The notes: a model not told the origin generated them from the sequence alone. A stretch of DNA of 64,000 bases from Arthrinium phaeospermum (GCA_006503535.1 QYRS01000002.1:2542001-2606000); one strand, 5' to 3'. Counted from the stretch's first letter, positions 45,736 through 57,493 are shown. Program-made: numbers and translations.

Positions 45736-47335
45736 TTACATCACAAACAGAAGGTTAGTGTCTGAGGACAAAGTTAGCACGACTCTCATACATACAAGGG
45801 ACTGTCGCCTTGGTTACTTACCGAGTGGGTGACTGCAGGACAGTTGTGGCTTCTGCGAATACTTCTGCTCCAGGAGATCGCGGATGCTGTTCAGTAGCTG
45901 CACATAGCTCTGCTGTGGGTTTTCCTTGATGGCAGAGATGAAAGCCCACGACATGGCTCCCGTGGCCTTTTGCGCGATGCTGGCATCAGCCGAGGTCTGG
46001 TCGTCCTTGCTGCCGGACCACATGATCACATCTGCAGGGCTGGTCTTCGTCTCGATAGTCTTCTTGTGAGCACCATCGCCCTTGAAAGCTGTCCTGGCGA
46101 AGCCAAAGACACTCTTGGCCACACCTGCCATATCACCAGAAGCATACGCCGACACCGCGCTGAGGAGACCCTGTCCTGCTTCCGCAGCAAGGTTGGGTTC
46201 TTTCGCCACGCCCTTGGTCGAGTAGACGTACGGCAGGTCCATGACGGTACCAGAATGGCAAGAGTCAAAGATGGCCGTCAGTCTGACACCGGGCATGAGC
46301 GGCTTCACAACGACATGATGAATTTCGTCGTCGACAATGTGGCCTTGGGTCTTGTAATCAAGGGGGTAGATGACTTCGTCGTATCCATCGTCCTCGTCGC
46401 CGTCCAGATCCTCCGTCTGACCACCGTGTCCAGAATAATGCAAGAAAAGAGCATCATCAGCACGAGCACCCTCGACAAGCCATTGCATGCCTCGCAAGAT
46501 GTTTGCCTTTGTCGGTTGAAGTCGCGGGTCGGAAGTGTCGTCGGTCAGGATGATCTATATAGCGGTGTGAGCTGTGGCAGTCAAGATGCTCGCGGTAATA
46601 GAGTTTAACCTACCATGTCCTCGCGCTTGTAATTGTAGCGCTCCATGAGGAAACTAGAAACATTCTGGGTGTCGTTGATGCAGCCCCTCAGTTCGCCTTC
46701 CTGGCCTATGTAGTTGATTCCGATGAGCAAAGCCTACTTATAGGTTAGAGCCTTATTTTCCTCAACGAGACCTAATTGTGTGCAGCAGCAAGGGTCTCCA
46801 TACCTTGCGCTTGCCTGTGCAGTGACTGTATTGGAATGTGTAGCCCTCAGGGGCACCGGTACCGAAATGCTGAGGAGCGTCAGGCGGAGGGGGCACATTG
46901 CCTCGCGGGCCACCACCCTGGTGGCCATATTCGGGGCGTGAGTTGATCGGGTATCCGTAAGGGTCAAGGCCCGGGGGTGGCGGATGGTTGGGCGCAGAGT
47001 ATTGGTTGTGATGTTGCGGTGGCGGGCCACCGTACTAATTGTAGTCGGTCAGTGACGAGCGCTTCGGGGTTGCGAAATGCACGCGACCAATGAGGCGGGC
47101 TCAATTGTATGCTTACCTGGCCTTGGGGCTGATGAGGAGGATATTGCTGCTGTTGATAGCCACCACCGCCGTACTGCTGTTGAGGTGGTGGTTGGTTATA
47201 TCCGCCGCCGTACTGTTGTTGAGGTGGTGGTTGATTGTATCCGCCGCCGTATTGCTGCGGCGGTGGTTGATTGTATCCGCCTCCTGGGTAGCCGCCTCCA
47301 CCGTATCCTCCACCGTAGCCTTGTTGATAGGACAT
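45736..47335 (-). CDS. MCA1: Metacaspase (type I, peptidase family C14B)
   Basis: Exons 47335-47117, 47034-46804, 46733-46614, 46554-45822 and 45761-45736 give 442 residues. The last exon is only 26 nt but supplies the invariant end DTNLLFVM; without it the protein would stop at a nonsense SHPLGK. The first about 130 residues are Gln, Pro, Tyr and Gly-rich, with a tandem repeat, like the prion-like pro-domain of yeast Mca1/CasA. The catalytic dyad is present: His in HYSGHGG (H233) and Cys in DSCHSGT (C289). Metacaspases cleave after Arg or Lys, depend on calcium, and act in stress response, protein quality control and death. A linker of about 70 residues after the active-site Cys marks the p20/p10 junction. 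It diverges from the WW-domain gene. Confidence 0.96.
47160..47290 (-). repeat. 39-bp coding tandem repeat in the metacaspase pro-domain
   Basis: About three imperfect copies of a 39-bp unit encode a 13-residue [13 protein letters not shown] repeat. Copies differ mainly in Gln number. The unit is a multiple of three, so length variants stay in frame. It makes the pro-domain prion-like. Confidence 0.85.
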
Positions 47336-48269
47336 GTTGCACGAGTTCAGCTCCGGGTTCGATCAGATCAGAGAAACGAAGATGGGCGAGATCAGGATGC
47401 TGATCTCGAACAGAAGGGCGAATTGGGAGGAATGAGATGGCAATGTGCGCACGGTGGGTTGGTTATGGGCAAACAACAAAAAAAGAAAGGGATGCCGGCG
47501 GTTGCATACGTCAGCTGGAGACTGTGTGTGGTTGTCCAGGTGAATGCTTCAAGGTTAGGTTAGGTTGGCTGTTTGGCCCGCAAGCTTTCCTTTGAAACGA
47601 GGGGCAGATCGGTGCTGTTGCGTGTGTCACGCTGTCAAACCACAATCGAAACAGAGGGTTAATCCATGCAGCTTCAGGTGATGGAATGGTCGGGAAGGTC
47701 GCTGGCAGCAAGGCGGTGCGGGGTGTTCGGTATTCATGTGGCCAGCAACGTGCCTTGGAAATGCTGGGCGGCATCTGTTGGAGGGGGCATTGGCGCTTGG
47801 CGACTCCGTTTGGAGGGGTCCTGTCCTGGGCCTGGTCCAACCAAGGCCTAAAAGGCAGCTTTGGTGGCTCAGCACACCCGCGGGATCGAACACCTAGCGC
47901 TCTGGTTAGATCGGGGCCATCCCGAAACAGCCGCCAAGTTGTCGCAGGCACCACCTTGCCACTTGTCTTTGAGGGTCAACTCGGTGGGCATCGCAGTTGA
48001 TTCGCGCGACTGTAGATGCAAACACTCCGATACATCTCTTCCTCACCGTGCCCCTCCAAACACTATTCGCTTGGCAGTGGGCAGTGGCACTGACACAACT
48101 GACGGTCAGCTTTGCAAAGAAGGAAAAAAAATCCCCCAGGTGTCAGGAGTGGTGTGGTCAACCATTCCAGCGGCCTCCCACCCGGACAAGTCTACATTAT
48201 TCCGTCGTTTCGCCCAAGGAATCCCATCAAACCATCGACCCTATTCATCAGCTACCACGCAACGCAACC
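47336..48269. promoter_or_regulatory. Divergent promoter region, metacaspase / WW-domain protein
   Basis: 934 bp between two outward start codons. No gene is seen; short plus-strand frames are 5' UTR-type noise. Both genes may be co-expressed from this region. Confidence 0.5.
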
Positions 48270-49585
48270 ATGTCGTTCTTCAAGAAACTTGCCGACAAGT
48301 TCGACGACCTTGACCTGGGCGGCAAGAAGGACGAGCAGCAGCCACCACAAGGTTGGTCGTCCCATCCCCCATCATCCGTCTTTCACTATTAGTAGATCTT
48401 TCTCTCGGGAGTCGGCAGCGTGTTCCTTGCGACTTACGCAAGCCCACCGCAACGCTACGTTTTACGCTACGCCATTTGGCCCACGTTTTGGCACTAGCTT
48501 CCCAGATTCCAAGATATTGTCACTGACTTGCTTCAATTACGCAGCTACTCGCGGATACGACGGCTACGGCGGCCATTCAGGCTACCCTGGAGGTTCCGGC
48601 CCGCCGCCACCACAGTCTTACTCGCAAGCCCCTCCCCCGGGTCCGGAGTACGGCAATCAATACCCACCTCCGGTGCCGCCACGTTAGTCTCATTCCTATC
48701 TCCTAACTACTACTCTTCTCTGGCCTATATTCTTTCACACAACCTTGCTTTCATCGGGTGTCTTGGTCATTGCTGATTTCAATCTAATAGAGCAATCTTA
48801 CGGTGGCGCACCGCCCGGGCCGGTCTACTCACCCCCACGTGACAAGCCTCCAATTCCTCAGGGCTGGGTCCCCCAATTTGACCAGCAACATCAGCGATGG
48901 TACTACGTTGAAGAGTCTAGCGGCCGCTCGCAGTGGGAGGCGCCTGGATTCAACGCAGGTGGTGGTGGAGGTTCTGACACGAGAGGGGGTCCTGACCCTT
49001 CGTACGGAGGCGCTCCTGGCTACGGCGGGGGTGGCCCTGGATACGGTGGTGCTCCTGGATACGGCTCGCCTCCCCCTCCGCAACAATACGGAGGGTATCC
49101 TGGAAGCAGCCCTTATCCGCAACAGCAACAGCAGGAGAAGAAGTCCGGCTCCAGTGGCATGCTCTTAGGTGCAGCTGGGGGTCTTGCTGCCGGTGCGGTT
49201 GGAGGTGCTTTACTGGCCAACGCTTTCGGTCCGTCGTGCTCCATATCATCTCCACAACACCTATGAACAAGACGACTAACATTCTATAGACGATTCTGAC
49301 GATGAGCACAAACAGCAAGCCTATGCTCAGCAATCCTACGATGCTCCTCCGTCAGGTTATGGTGGAGACCCCTACAGCCAAGCCCCGCCAATGGCCCCTC
49401 CGCCCATCGACGAGGATGATCACTCTTCGCTTGCAGAAGCGCGTGAAGAATATCAGGAAGCTCTCGATGATGCCAGGTCTTCGAGTGCCAGCTCTAGCGA
49501 CCTCGAAGAGCTCGCCGAGGCGAGACAGGAATACGAGGAGGAATATGCCGAGGCTTATGAGGAAGAATACGGTGAGGAGGATTGA
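48270..49585 (+). CDS. WW-domain protein with Gly/Tyr/Pro-rich low-complexity regions
   Basis: Exons 48270-48351, 48545-48682, 48791-49228 and 49290-49585 give 317 residues. An N-terminal amphipathic segment (SFFKKLADKFDDLDLGGKK) comes first. A Tyr/Gly/Pro-rich stretch with GYGGHSGYPGG and PPPPQSY-like units follows. One WW domain (IPQGWVPQFDQQHQRWYYVEE then SGRSQWEAPG) has both signature Trp residues and would bind Pro-rich peptides. A second YGGAPGYGG low-complexity run and a Gly/Ala hydrophobic segment (MLLGAAGGLAAGAVGGALLANAF) precede the acidic C-terminal helix. The Gly/Ala segment could be a membrane-inserting or glycine-zipper helix. The pattern is known in fungal proteins annotated only as WW-domain containing. 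The role is not known. All intron phases agree. Confidence 0.88.
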
Positions 49586-50302
49586 GGGAATTCATTTTCA
49601 TGAGATTGCCACCCGACAAGGAATACATGGAATCGAAAACCTCCATTTCGGAACGATTGGCACGATGCTGCACGTTTTATGGCTCTTTTCATACGCATTA
49701 ACTCCGTAGAATTGGCAGTGCCATTCATGGGTTGAAGACGGAGTAGCCTCAATCTCGTCCATGGCGTACAGTTCACTGTCCTTAGGTCGATCTACCGAGT
49801 TCATGCAGTTTAAAGTACCCTTCTTGATGCTTGTAACCTGTACCTATGGTGACACTTCCTGAGCGGGCTACGTTAAGCCTTGCGGCCCCATTGCTGATTG
49901 AGTGAAACTGTATACCACATTCGGTCACACCTGTTTATTACAAGTCATTCGTTCTTTCCGGATGGCTTGGGTATTTCAATGAAATTATAAAAGAACACTT
50001 ACTTATATACGTATTGTACGCACCAAGGTGTATGCTTAATACAGAAAGCTGCTTCTAGCCTGTGGAGACCAGGTTATATACAGCTACGCGAATTAGACTC
50101 AAATCATCAATGTCATGTTACGTCGGAGACTGTATGCAATGGCTTGTTAATCTTGTTTATTTGAGACATAACTTGAGGTGAATGCGGTTTGTATCGACCC
50201 AAGGAGTGGTTACATACCCCGAGCACCATCCTCTCCAGACTTCAGACAACTGATTCTATTCATACATCCGACCATATGTCACCGCTGTGGCCGCCTCCTT
50301 CC
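49586..50302. other. Convergent 3' spacer
   Basis: 717 bp between the WW-domain gene and the CVNH gene, both ending here. The sequence is moderately A+T-rich and holds no gene I can support. Confidence 0.55.
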
Positions 50303-51228
50303 TCAACCGATCACGCCATTTGGTTTGTCGTCACAGCCTTTTGCGTTCCAGGCGCATCCTTGGATTCCGAAACACTCAAAATTACCGTCCGGATTGATGG
50401 TCAAGACCACCGAGCCGGCTAGATAATAGTACAGCTGAGGTTAGTACAACGTCATCTTTGGACCGCACTCCTTTACCAGAAGCCCAATGGAGAGAGGCTG
50501 CTCATGTCTTACCGAAATCGAAAGAGGTTACCGAGCCTTCGAGACCATTGCCGGGGTAGCAGGACACCCACATGATGGTCGCCGGGTCACCGACAATCTC
50601 AGGCTGCCAGCACGTCTGGGCAAAATCTCCGTTCGCTAGAGGTTGGAGGATCCCGCCGACGTTCTGCAGACAGCTGTGGTCTTGATGTCAGCTTCATATT
50701 TCCTTTTCGTTGTTGTTACTTTTGGGGTTGGCGAGTGAGGCGCTATGGGTAAGGAACAAAAGGATCGGTTCGTGATAATAGTGCTTTCTTGGGGCTTCCA
50801 TGGTTGATCATCATTCATGGCTGTTGAGTGAGTACTCACTGGTTTAGGTTGATGACAGAGTGCCACAACTGTCCTTGGTCGTCATGGCAATAGGCATCGA
50901 GCCAGATGTTGCCGTGTTGATCGTCCTTGCCTTCGTTGATGCGGAAACGGTTACATCTATCAGTGATGAGGGCGTTCGCTTTACCGGGGGCTGTGGCGGA
51001 CGGGGGCGCGATCACGTTGCCGGAGGAGGTAATGGTCGAGATGGTGAAGGTAGTGCCCGTAGTAATGGTAGTGACCGGGAAGACAGTCGTGGGGAGTGGG
51101 TAAGTCTGAGCACCAGTGACGGGCGAGGTGTTCCTAGAAGTATGAGTGCCTGCGGACCCGACGGAAGCGTAAACAACCGTGGCCATGATGGCCCTCAGCG
51201 AGAGAGCAATGAAGCTGAAGGTAGGCAT
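50303..51228 (-). CDS. Secreted protein with cyanovirin-N homology (CVNH) domain
   Basis: Exons 51228-50840, 50673-50513 and 50418-50303 give 221 residues. A signal peptide of about 26 residues (hydrophobic FIALSLRAIMATVVYAS) leads into a Thr/Ser/Pro-rich stretch of some 50 residues, likely O-glycosylated. The mature domain shows CVNH hallmarks. These are a leading Cys-containing strand, then WLDAYCHDDQGQLWHSVINL, NHCLQNVGGILQPLANGDF and QTCW. The second half-repeat has WVSCYPGNGLEGSVTSFD and TINPDGNFECFG. It ends with more Cys pairs than the canonical domain (GCAWNAKGCDD). CVNH proteins bind oligomannose glycans and occur in fungi and ferns, usually with unknown biological role. The exon 1/2 join makes the residue before CLQNV a His. 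Family assignment rests on pattern recognition. Confidence 0.72.
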
Positions 51229-52931
51229 TATAAGGGCAATGAGTTGCGGCAGAAGGAAAGTGGTAAGTAAATGTCTCGAGTCAGGGTATGTTTATTAGGA
51301 GAGTTCGATGGGAAAGAATCGTGACGGAAAGAATCTCGGCGAGGTTGGGTGCTTTTATAGGCTTTGAGGGAGCATCATGGCGCTTATAATGCCAGACTTT
51401 GTATTCACCTGTCAAGTGGTGAGCATGAAAGACCGAGATAGTCACAGCATTCACTCTATACATGTGAATAAAGACTGCTGGCCAGAGAAAAATGGATAGT
51501 GTTTGCTCTACAGATCCATATGGCTTATGGTGTGAATACACTTGAACTGGATACGGCATGTTGCTAAAGAAGCATTCTTGAGAATATGAGAGACACTTTG
51601 AAGTGCTTTTATATAGATGGAGTGCAATACTATCCGAAAAGAGGGGTTCGATGACGATATCCTCTTGAAATCGTCGTATCCCTTTCCTGTCCAACACTAC
51701 ATCGTTGTATGTCTGGGCTTGCCTATGACCGCAATTTTTTGATCGTTTTCTTCAATTTATAAAACTTTATCTTTGTTCTGACTGCGCTGATGTGGCATAG
51801 TTCAAAAGAGAGGGGTAAGAGAAAATGTTATACCGGGTTGTTTGTTTCCTTCCTCCCAAGCCGACAGAGGCCGGCGTTGTTTGACACATTTCTAGACAAA
51901 GGGGACGTGGGATGGAAACATTACGTCAGTTGACTATACCTACTGGGAGCCAATCTACCTGTACCCGCAATATTCAAGCGAGTGGGCATTTCCGCATCCT
52001 TAGCCCTTAGATGTTGGTGGTGGATAAAGAGACAAGACATCCTCTAGTTTGCCACTCTGAAATTCTATTACCTACCAGGTGAATGCTTGTATACAAGAAG
52101 GATGTCAATGTGATAGTGGCATCCGCCGGCAAGTTCAGATCTCCCGTCACCTAATTCTTCGGAAGGCCGTGCCCTACTCCCATTTCCCATGGCCGCCTAG
52201 CCGTACACGGAGTAGTACATGAGCGAGACCCCAGAGGCTAAGAGACCTATGTAACGATCGGCTCAGCACTCTAATCGTGCAGCATGGTTGCGCCAGTACT
52301 GAGTGGAACTCCTAGCCGGCTTTCTTTGGCCACGAGATCTTCGAGACGAGCACCGACATGGCTGTGCCACATGTAGCTGTTGCGTGAAATTTAGTTGTTA
52401 TACCTTCTTCTCAAGCTGATGTTTTCTGAGGGTAAACTGCTCCTTATGAGTCTATTGCATGGGTTTTGGAAGACGCGTTTGGTTTTATTGGAGACTCCCG
52501 GTAGGAAGATTGCGTTACAAATGCTAGCCATGTGCGTAGCATTGCCGCTCAGATTTCCCCAGTAAATGGTCTCGCGAGGCCTTGAGGAGCGGCATTACAG
52601 CAGTACAAAACGAGATATGATTATCCACGAAAGAACATGATGTAATTGTGAGTTGCTAAGTGGAGTGCAGACTAGGTCTTGCATTCGCAGCTTAATGAAC
52701 TTGAGACATTCCAGTAAATGTCAGATAGAAACATAGTATACAACAAATCTTTATATATACCTACGTACGTTTGGTAAGCCCTGTAGGGGGTGCACGGTTG
52801 CGCAATGCTCAATTGGGAAGGAGTGTGTTCTTGAATACCATAAATATGTCGTTGTGATAGTGATGCATGTTCCATAATACACGTTCTCTAATAATAATTA
52901 CACTTAAGTTTGGCAATGGGTAAAACAAGCC
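51229..52931. other. Long spacer without recognisable gene
   Basis: About 1.7 kb between the CVNH gene's promoter and the end of the rhodopsin-like gene. The longest frame (51281-51697, 138 codons, minus) lacks a recognisable motif. A+T-rich segments are common. Confidence 0.5.
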
Positions 52932-54404
52932 TCATAATTTTGTCCACTTCCCCCGCTCCTCGTCCGGGCTGGGCGCCGCCGTGACGTGCACCCTCGGGTC
53001 CTCCATCCCATGAAGCGGGTCGACCTGCCGCAGGATGTAGGTGTCGCGGTAGTGCGAACTCTTGTCTTTACTGTTTGCGCTCTTGCTCGCTTGTGAGACG
53101 CTGCTCCCGTTCCGGCTGTGCGCGTTGTTCGTCAAGGCGTCCTCCTCATCATCGTCAAAGTAGCGGGTTTCCCGCGTCACCTTGACCTCCTGCGTGACAA
53201 AGATCTTTCCCCATCCCTCGGAGACCATGGGCCAGAAGATGGGGATGCTGGCGCAGATGCTTGCCGTCAGCACCTCGAGGGCCGACAGGATGATGCTGAT
53301 AGGTCCGTACCAGGTCGGATCGCGTGTCGGCCAGGTGGCAGCTTGGTGTTCGATAATCGTCTGCAGGCGCCAAGCAGCCAGCGCAATGACACTTGAGGCC
53401 AGGTTAGCCATTGATGATCCTGCATGCCAGGATGTATGTAGATGGGAAGCAACGTACCACATGCCCATTGTCAACAAGGCGAGCAGCCGCAGTTGACCTG
53501 CGCGGGTTCCTCCCTCTTTCCACAAAAGGAAACCCGGTATGATCAAGAGAATTATGTCCAGCAACATGTTGATAGCTGTGTGACTCTCGAATGTAGCAAG
53601 GAAGGCTTTCGGATGATGCGCCCCAAAACCGTAGCAGTTCTTATCAGGGGCAGTCATCTTCCAGTAATCACTCACCGGGACGCAAGGGACCCAGGACATG
53701 ACTCCATACACCACTCCCCAGAGTCCGGTGAATACGATAAGGCCAAGGACGACCTGGTGCATCGTTGTTCCGCGAGGAAAGACCCGTCGATATTGGAAGA
53801 GCAGTGCCAACTTGATGAAGGTAGCAGAACACGCATAGGTCGCAAACATAACGTAGAAGCTCTTGCAGCGGGGTTAGCAAAGAAGATAATGCAGGAGATG
53901 TTAGCAAAGCTCACCTTCTGGAAGCCTTCTACCTGCCAACTCTCCACCTGCAGGATGTGTTGCCCAAGACCGAACTTGATAGCTATTGGGTGTTAGTGAC
54001 AGGGACTTGAGAATGGAAGGAAGAATCCAAACTTACCGATGCATGTTGCGATGCACCCTGCTGTTATGGTAGTCTGCGCATCCATCATGTTAGATCCATT
54101 CGTCGTCCCGATGAAGACAGCCGAGAAGAGCCTACCATATTCAGCACAACGAAGAGGTCATCCAGACCTGCAGCGCGGATGATCCATAGCCGAATGTACA
54201 AGCGGAAAAAGCAGCATAGCCATGCGAGGACCTGCAATTGAACCGGGTTAGGACGCTGGATAGAGCGTGAAGAGATGCCGGGGTCGCAATACTCACCAGG
54301 AATGTTGTGACTATTCCAATAATGACGGCGGGCTTGTTGGCGGCTGGGAGCGGCTCGTCAAAGTTGATTTCGGAGTAGATGAACTCGTTCTCGGCCGAAG
54401 CCAT
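52932..54404 (-). CDS. PTH11/rhodopsin-like integral membrane protein (SAT4-type)
   Basis: Six exons (54404-54297, 54231-54136, 54073-54037, 53982-53915, 53861-53458, 53391-52932) give 390 residues. The large fungal family has seven helices and a C-terminal cytosolic tail, and is often called Pth11-like or SAT4. Hallmarks are VLAWLCCFFRLYIRLWI then AGLDDLFVVLN, AIKFGLGQHI and ATFIKLALLFQYRRVFP. Helices after these include GLWGVVYGVMSWVPCVPVSDYW, NMLLDIILLIIPGFLLW and PISIILSALEVLTASICASIPIFWP. The C-terminal tail of about 90 residues is Ser/Asp-rich. Members are putative receptors or transporters; only a few, such as Pth11, have known roles in surface sensing. The small exon 3 (37 nt) and exon 4 (68 nt) are supported by phase and by conserved residues. 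Confidence 0.91.
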
Positions 54405-56398
54405 GGCTGATCTCCGTCCCGCTGGGCGTTCGGCACAACTGGCTGTGGAAGGCTTAGCCCGCCGGGTCCCGTCCCCGTACTCCTGTGTCGGATGCTCCTA
54501 TTACTCAATCGAAATGTCTCGGTTCGTGTTGTCCAGTCCGGCCCATTTCCCCCGCCACAGTTGTTGGTTGTAACGAATGTAAGGAGCAAACTCAGAATGC
54601 AGCAAAGGAAGAAGAGGTGGTCAAAGAAAAGCAACGCTCATGGCACGTTTGGGGAAGGATCTGGGGGACCAGGCGAGCGTCTACCTAGCTGCACTTATCA
54701 CATTGACAGACATGGCTAGATGGCCAAGCCGCTGAAACGTGAACTTGCAAATCTACTCGCAATATGCATCCCTTACTAGGCCAGGCCCCTGGTTTCTCTA
54801 GTATGGTTGCAGTAGTAGTATGGCTGGCAAAGGGGGGGCCAGGACGTTAATCGTGTGAAGCCCTGTCAGTGCCTGCATGCGACTGGGGTTGCGCCCAATT
54901 TAGTGGTTGGTACCCACGCGGATGAGAGTGCACGCGTGTTTCTGTGAACCCCCAACTTCTTCGGCACTGGGGCTTCCAACGGCCTTCTGGGCATTCGTAG
55001 TAATAGATCATCGCTGAAGGAGCGCTAACCACGCCGCGTACCACGGCTTTCCCACCGACAAGATGCACGATCAGGGAAAGAACTTGATTCCTCCGGGCGC
55101 TCTCGCCATGCGTTCCGCTTTGTTCCAAAGATGATAGCGAAATGCACTGCCCAAGCGGCTCCATCCTGTTCCTTTCCAACCCTCGCAAAGTTCCGTGTAG
55201 GAAGTGGGATAAGAGGTGATGTGTGGGCCAGAAAGCCGCCGGCTGTTGGCCGCGGCCTGCACCGCTGCCCGGTCGCCAATGGGATGGAAGATGACTCGCA
55301 AACAAGAACGTCGGCCACCCTCCTCCACGTGTGTTCTACTCTTCTTCGTCCCGTCTTCTGCTCTCTGATCCTGCGCCCAAATTAGATGGGATAACGTCAG
55401 TGTTTGTTGCCAAGTACATAAGCGAGGCGGCGAGTCCGCCACCTCTGCCAATCCCCCGTCTCTTCACACCACGCGCCAAGCGGCAGCTGTTGATGTATCA
55501 CTTTTCGATATTGTTCGACACACCTCGCTTCGCACGGGAACATCTGCCTCCCGGCTGCCGACTACAGACTCATCAGATAGCGACTGAAGAGGCAAGCCGG
55601 TTGATTGCTTAATAAGGTATGCATAACGTGAATGGTCTGTGTGACGAGTCAGGTCGAGCCGGCCGATACCCGTTTACCTTGTACTTATTGGGACTTTTGA
55701 GCGGGGGCGATGATTAGTAAATGCGACGTTCTGACATTTCCTGACACCAGAAAACATGATTTTTGGATTTCTCTCGTATCGTGGGACGTGGCTCCGTGGG
55801 AATGGAAAGGACCCTCCTCCCCTCGTTGACTGCCAGCTGCTAGTCCCCTGCATTCCGGCTGCGCTCCACACGGCAGCTGCAATCAGACCCGGCAGCGCAG
55901 AAGAAGCGCCTAAGTACTCCGTAGTGTTGCAAGACTCCGGACTACCTAACCAGATCGAAGCTGCCAATGCCCATAATGCTCGAATGGGAATATTAAGGGC
56001 ATAAACATTCGACTGAAACTCGCAAGTGTAGCGTTTCGGGCTTGGTCTTTCCCACGGCCGGGGGAAGCCTGTTTGGTTAGGCCGGTGTCTTGTCAACTTT
56101 CAATTGATCAAAATGTCCCTACTCTACTGGTGACTGGCTGGAGGAACTTCAAAATGGAAGTCGCATTGGTCCACGGTGGGCTGCCAGCTGGCGCTCCAGC
56201 TAGCATGACTTTTTGTTTGCCTTGGTCTGCAACCCCGAATTTCCTGTCATGCAATCCAACGAACGAGGGCAAACAGTCAATTTGCCAGGGGCCCCGGGAA
56301 TCTCAAACCGAGCAAAAAAATCCATATGACAGTTTAATTGCCGGGCAATTTTAATCCCACCTCGACCCTCCTGTCACACACATCCCTGGTTAGCCCAA
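54405..56398. other. Long spacer without recognisable gene
   Basis: About 2 kb between two outward-facing genes, so it contains both promoters. Frames up to 152 codons exist on the minus strand (54847-55305), but they are basic, Cys/Trp-rich in a random way and overlap others. I do not call them. Confidence 0.5.
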
Positions 56399-57493
56399 AT
56401 GGATAGCCCCTACGCCAAGGAATTGCAGACTGCTTTTGCCGTCATCCGGCAGGCCGCAAAGCTCAGCCGAGCAGTCATTTCAGCAGAGGACAAAGGCATT
56501 ATCGAAAAAGATGATTTGAGCCCCGTCACCGTCGCCGACTTTGCCATCCAGGCACTGTTGACGGCCACCATTCACGCCGCCTTCCCCAATGACCGCTTCG
56601 TCGGCGAGGAGACGGCCGCAGATCTCCGCAGCAACCCTGTTTTGCTGGATCGTGTTTGGGCGCTACTGCGACGACTCGATGATGACGTCGCCCAGGGCCG
56701 CTGTAAAATCCCCGAGAGCCCGGACCAGGCGTGTGAAATGATCGACTGGTGCGGTTCAGGCGTTCCTGGCGGACCAGACTCTGGACGGGTATGGGTGTTT
56801 GATCCCATCGATGGAACGAAAACCTTCGTCCTGGGACAGGCTTACGCCATCAACGTCGCGCTCCTGCAGGGCGGTAAGCAGGTACTGAGCGCCGTGGGCT
56901 GCCCGACCCTGCCCGCCAATCCGCAAGGTCACCTTTCCAACGAGACTGTTGACCCCACCGGACGAGGATCTCTCATCTCGGCCGTGAGAGGCTACGGAAC
57001 CTTCGTCCGCCCACTCTTTGGATCTCCGGAAGAGGTCGAGGGCCACCGAATCCAACCCCAGCCCGACGCAACCTCTCTGGAAGGACTTCGGGGCGTGACT
57101 TGTTTCCACACATTGGACTCGGGTGTCGACGATGTCCACGAACTCATCATGCAGAAACTGGGCATTGAATTTCCAGGTAGTGATCTCCTGGGCTGGGTTC
57201 CGCGGTGGGTTACGCTCGGCCTGGGGGTTGCCAACGTCACAGTCTGGATTTACAAGAAACGGGAACGTCACGGTAAACTCTGGGACCATGCCGGGGCGAT
57301 GCTCCTCTTTGAGGAAGTGGGCGGGAAGATCACAGACATTGATGGCAAGGACATTGACCTGACTGTCGGGAGGACCATGTCCTCCAACTGCGGTTTCGTG
57401 GCCGCTCCGAAGAACGTCCACCACGAGGTTCTCCGAGTTGTTCAGGAGACGCTGAGAGCGCAAGGCAAGTCCCATCTTTTAGCGGCGCCTTGA
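56399..57493 (+). CDS. Inositol monophosphatase-family enzyme, 3'(2'),5'-bisphosphate nucleotidase-like
   Basis: One exon of 364 residues. The three metal-binding motifs of the Li+-sensitive phosphatase superfamily are intact: GEET at 69-72, WVFDPIDGT at 132-140 and WDHAGA at 295-300. The N-terminal KDDLSPVTVADFAIQALLTATI segment and length match Met22/Hal2-like enzymes, which remove the 3'-phosphate of PAP in sulfate assimilation. However, the DPIDGT-following residues (KTFVLGQAYAINVALLQGG) and the middle part are more divergent than in true Hal2. A filamentous-fungal paralog with another phosphate substrate is possible. The first in-frame ATG is used. No introns are visible, unlike most neighbours. 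Confidence 0.85.
   Translation: MDSPYAKELQTAFAVIRQAAKLSRAVISAEDKGIIEKDDLSPVTVADFAIQALLTATIHAAFPNDRFVGEETAADLRSNPVLLDRVWALLRRLDDDVAQGRCKIPESPDQACEMIDWCGSGVPGGPDSGRVWVFDPIDGTKTFVLGQAYAINVALLQGGKQVLSAVGCPTLPANPQGHLSNETVDPTGRGSLISAVRGYGTFVRPLFGSPEEVEGHRIQPQPDATSLEGLRGVTCFHTLDSGVDDVHELIMQKLGIEFPGSDLLGWVPRWVTLGLGVANVTVWIYKKRERHGKLWDHAGAMLLFEEVGGKITDIDGKDIDLTVGRTMSSNCGFVAAPKNVHHEVLRVVQETLRAQGKSHLLAAP

Noticed and set aside
47880..47900. GTTCGATCC-like sequence on the minus strand in the metacaspase/WW spacer
   Set aside because: The flanks do not form T-stem and acceptor stem pairs; not a tRNA.
54847..55305. 152-codon minus frame in the 54.4-56.4 kb spacer
   Set aside because: Random-looking composition, overlapped by several other frames, no motif or splice support.
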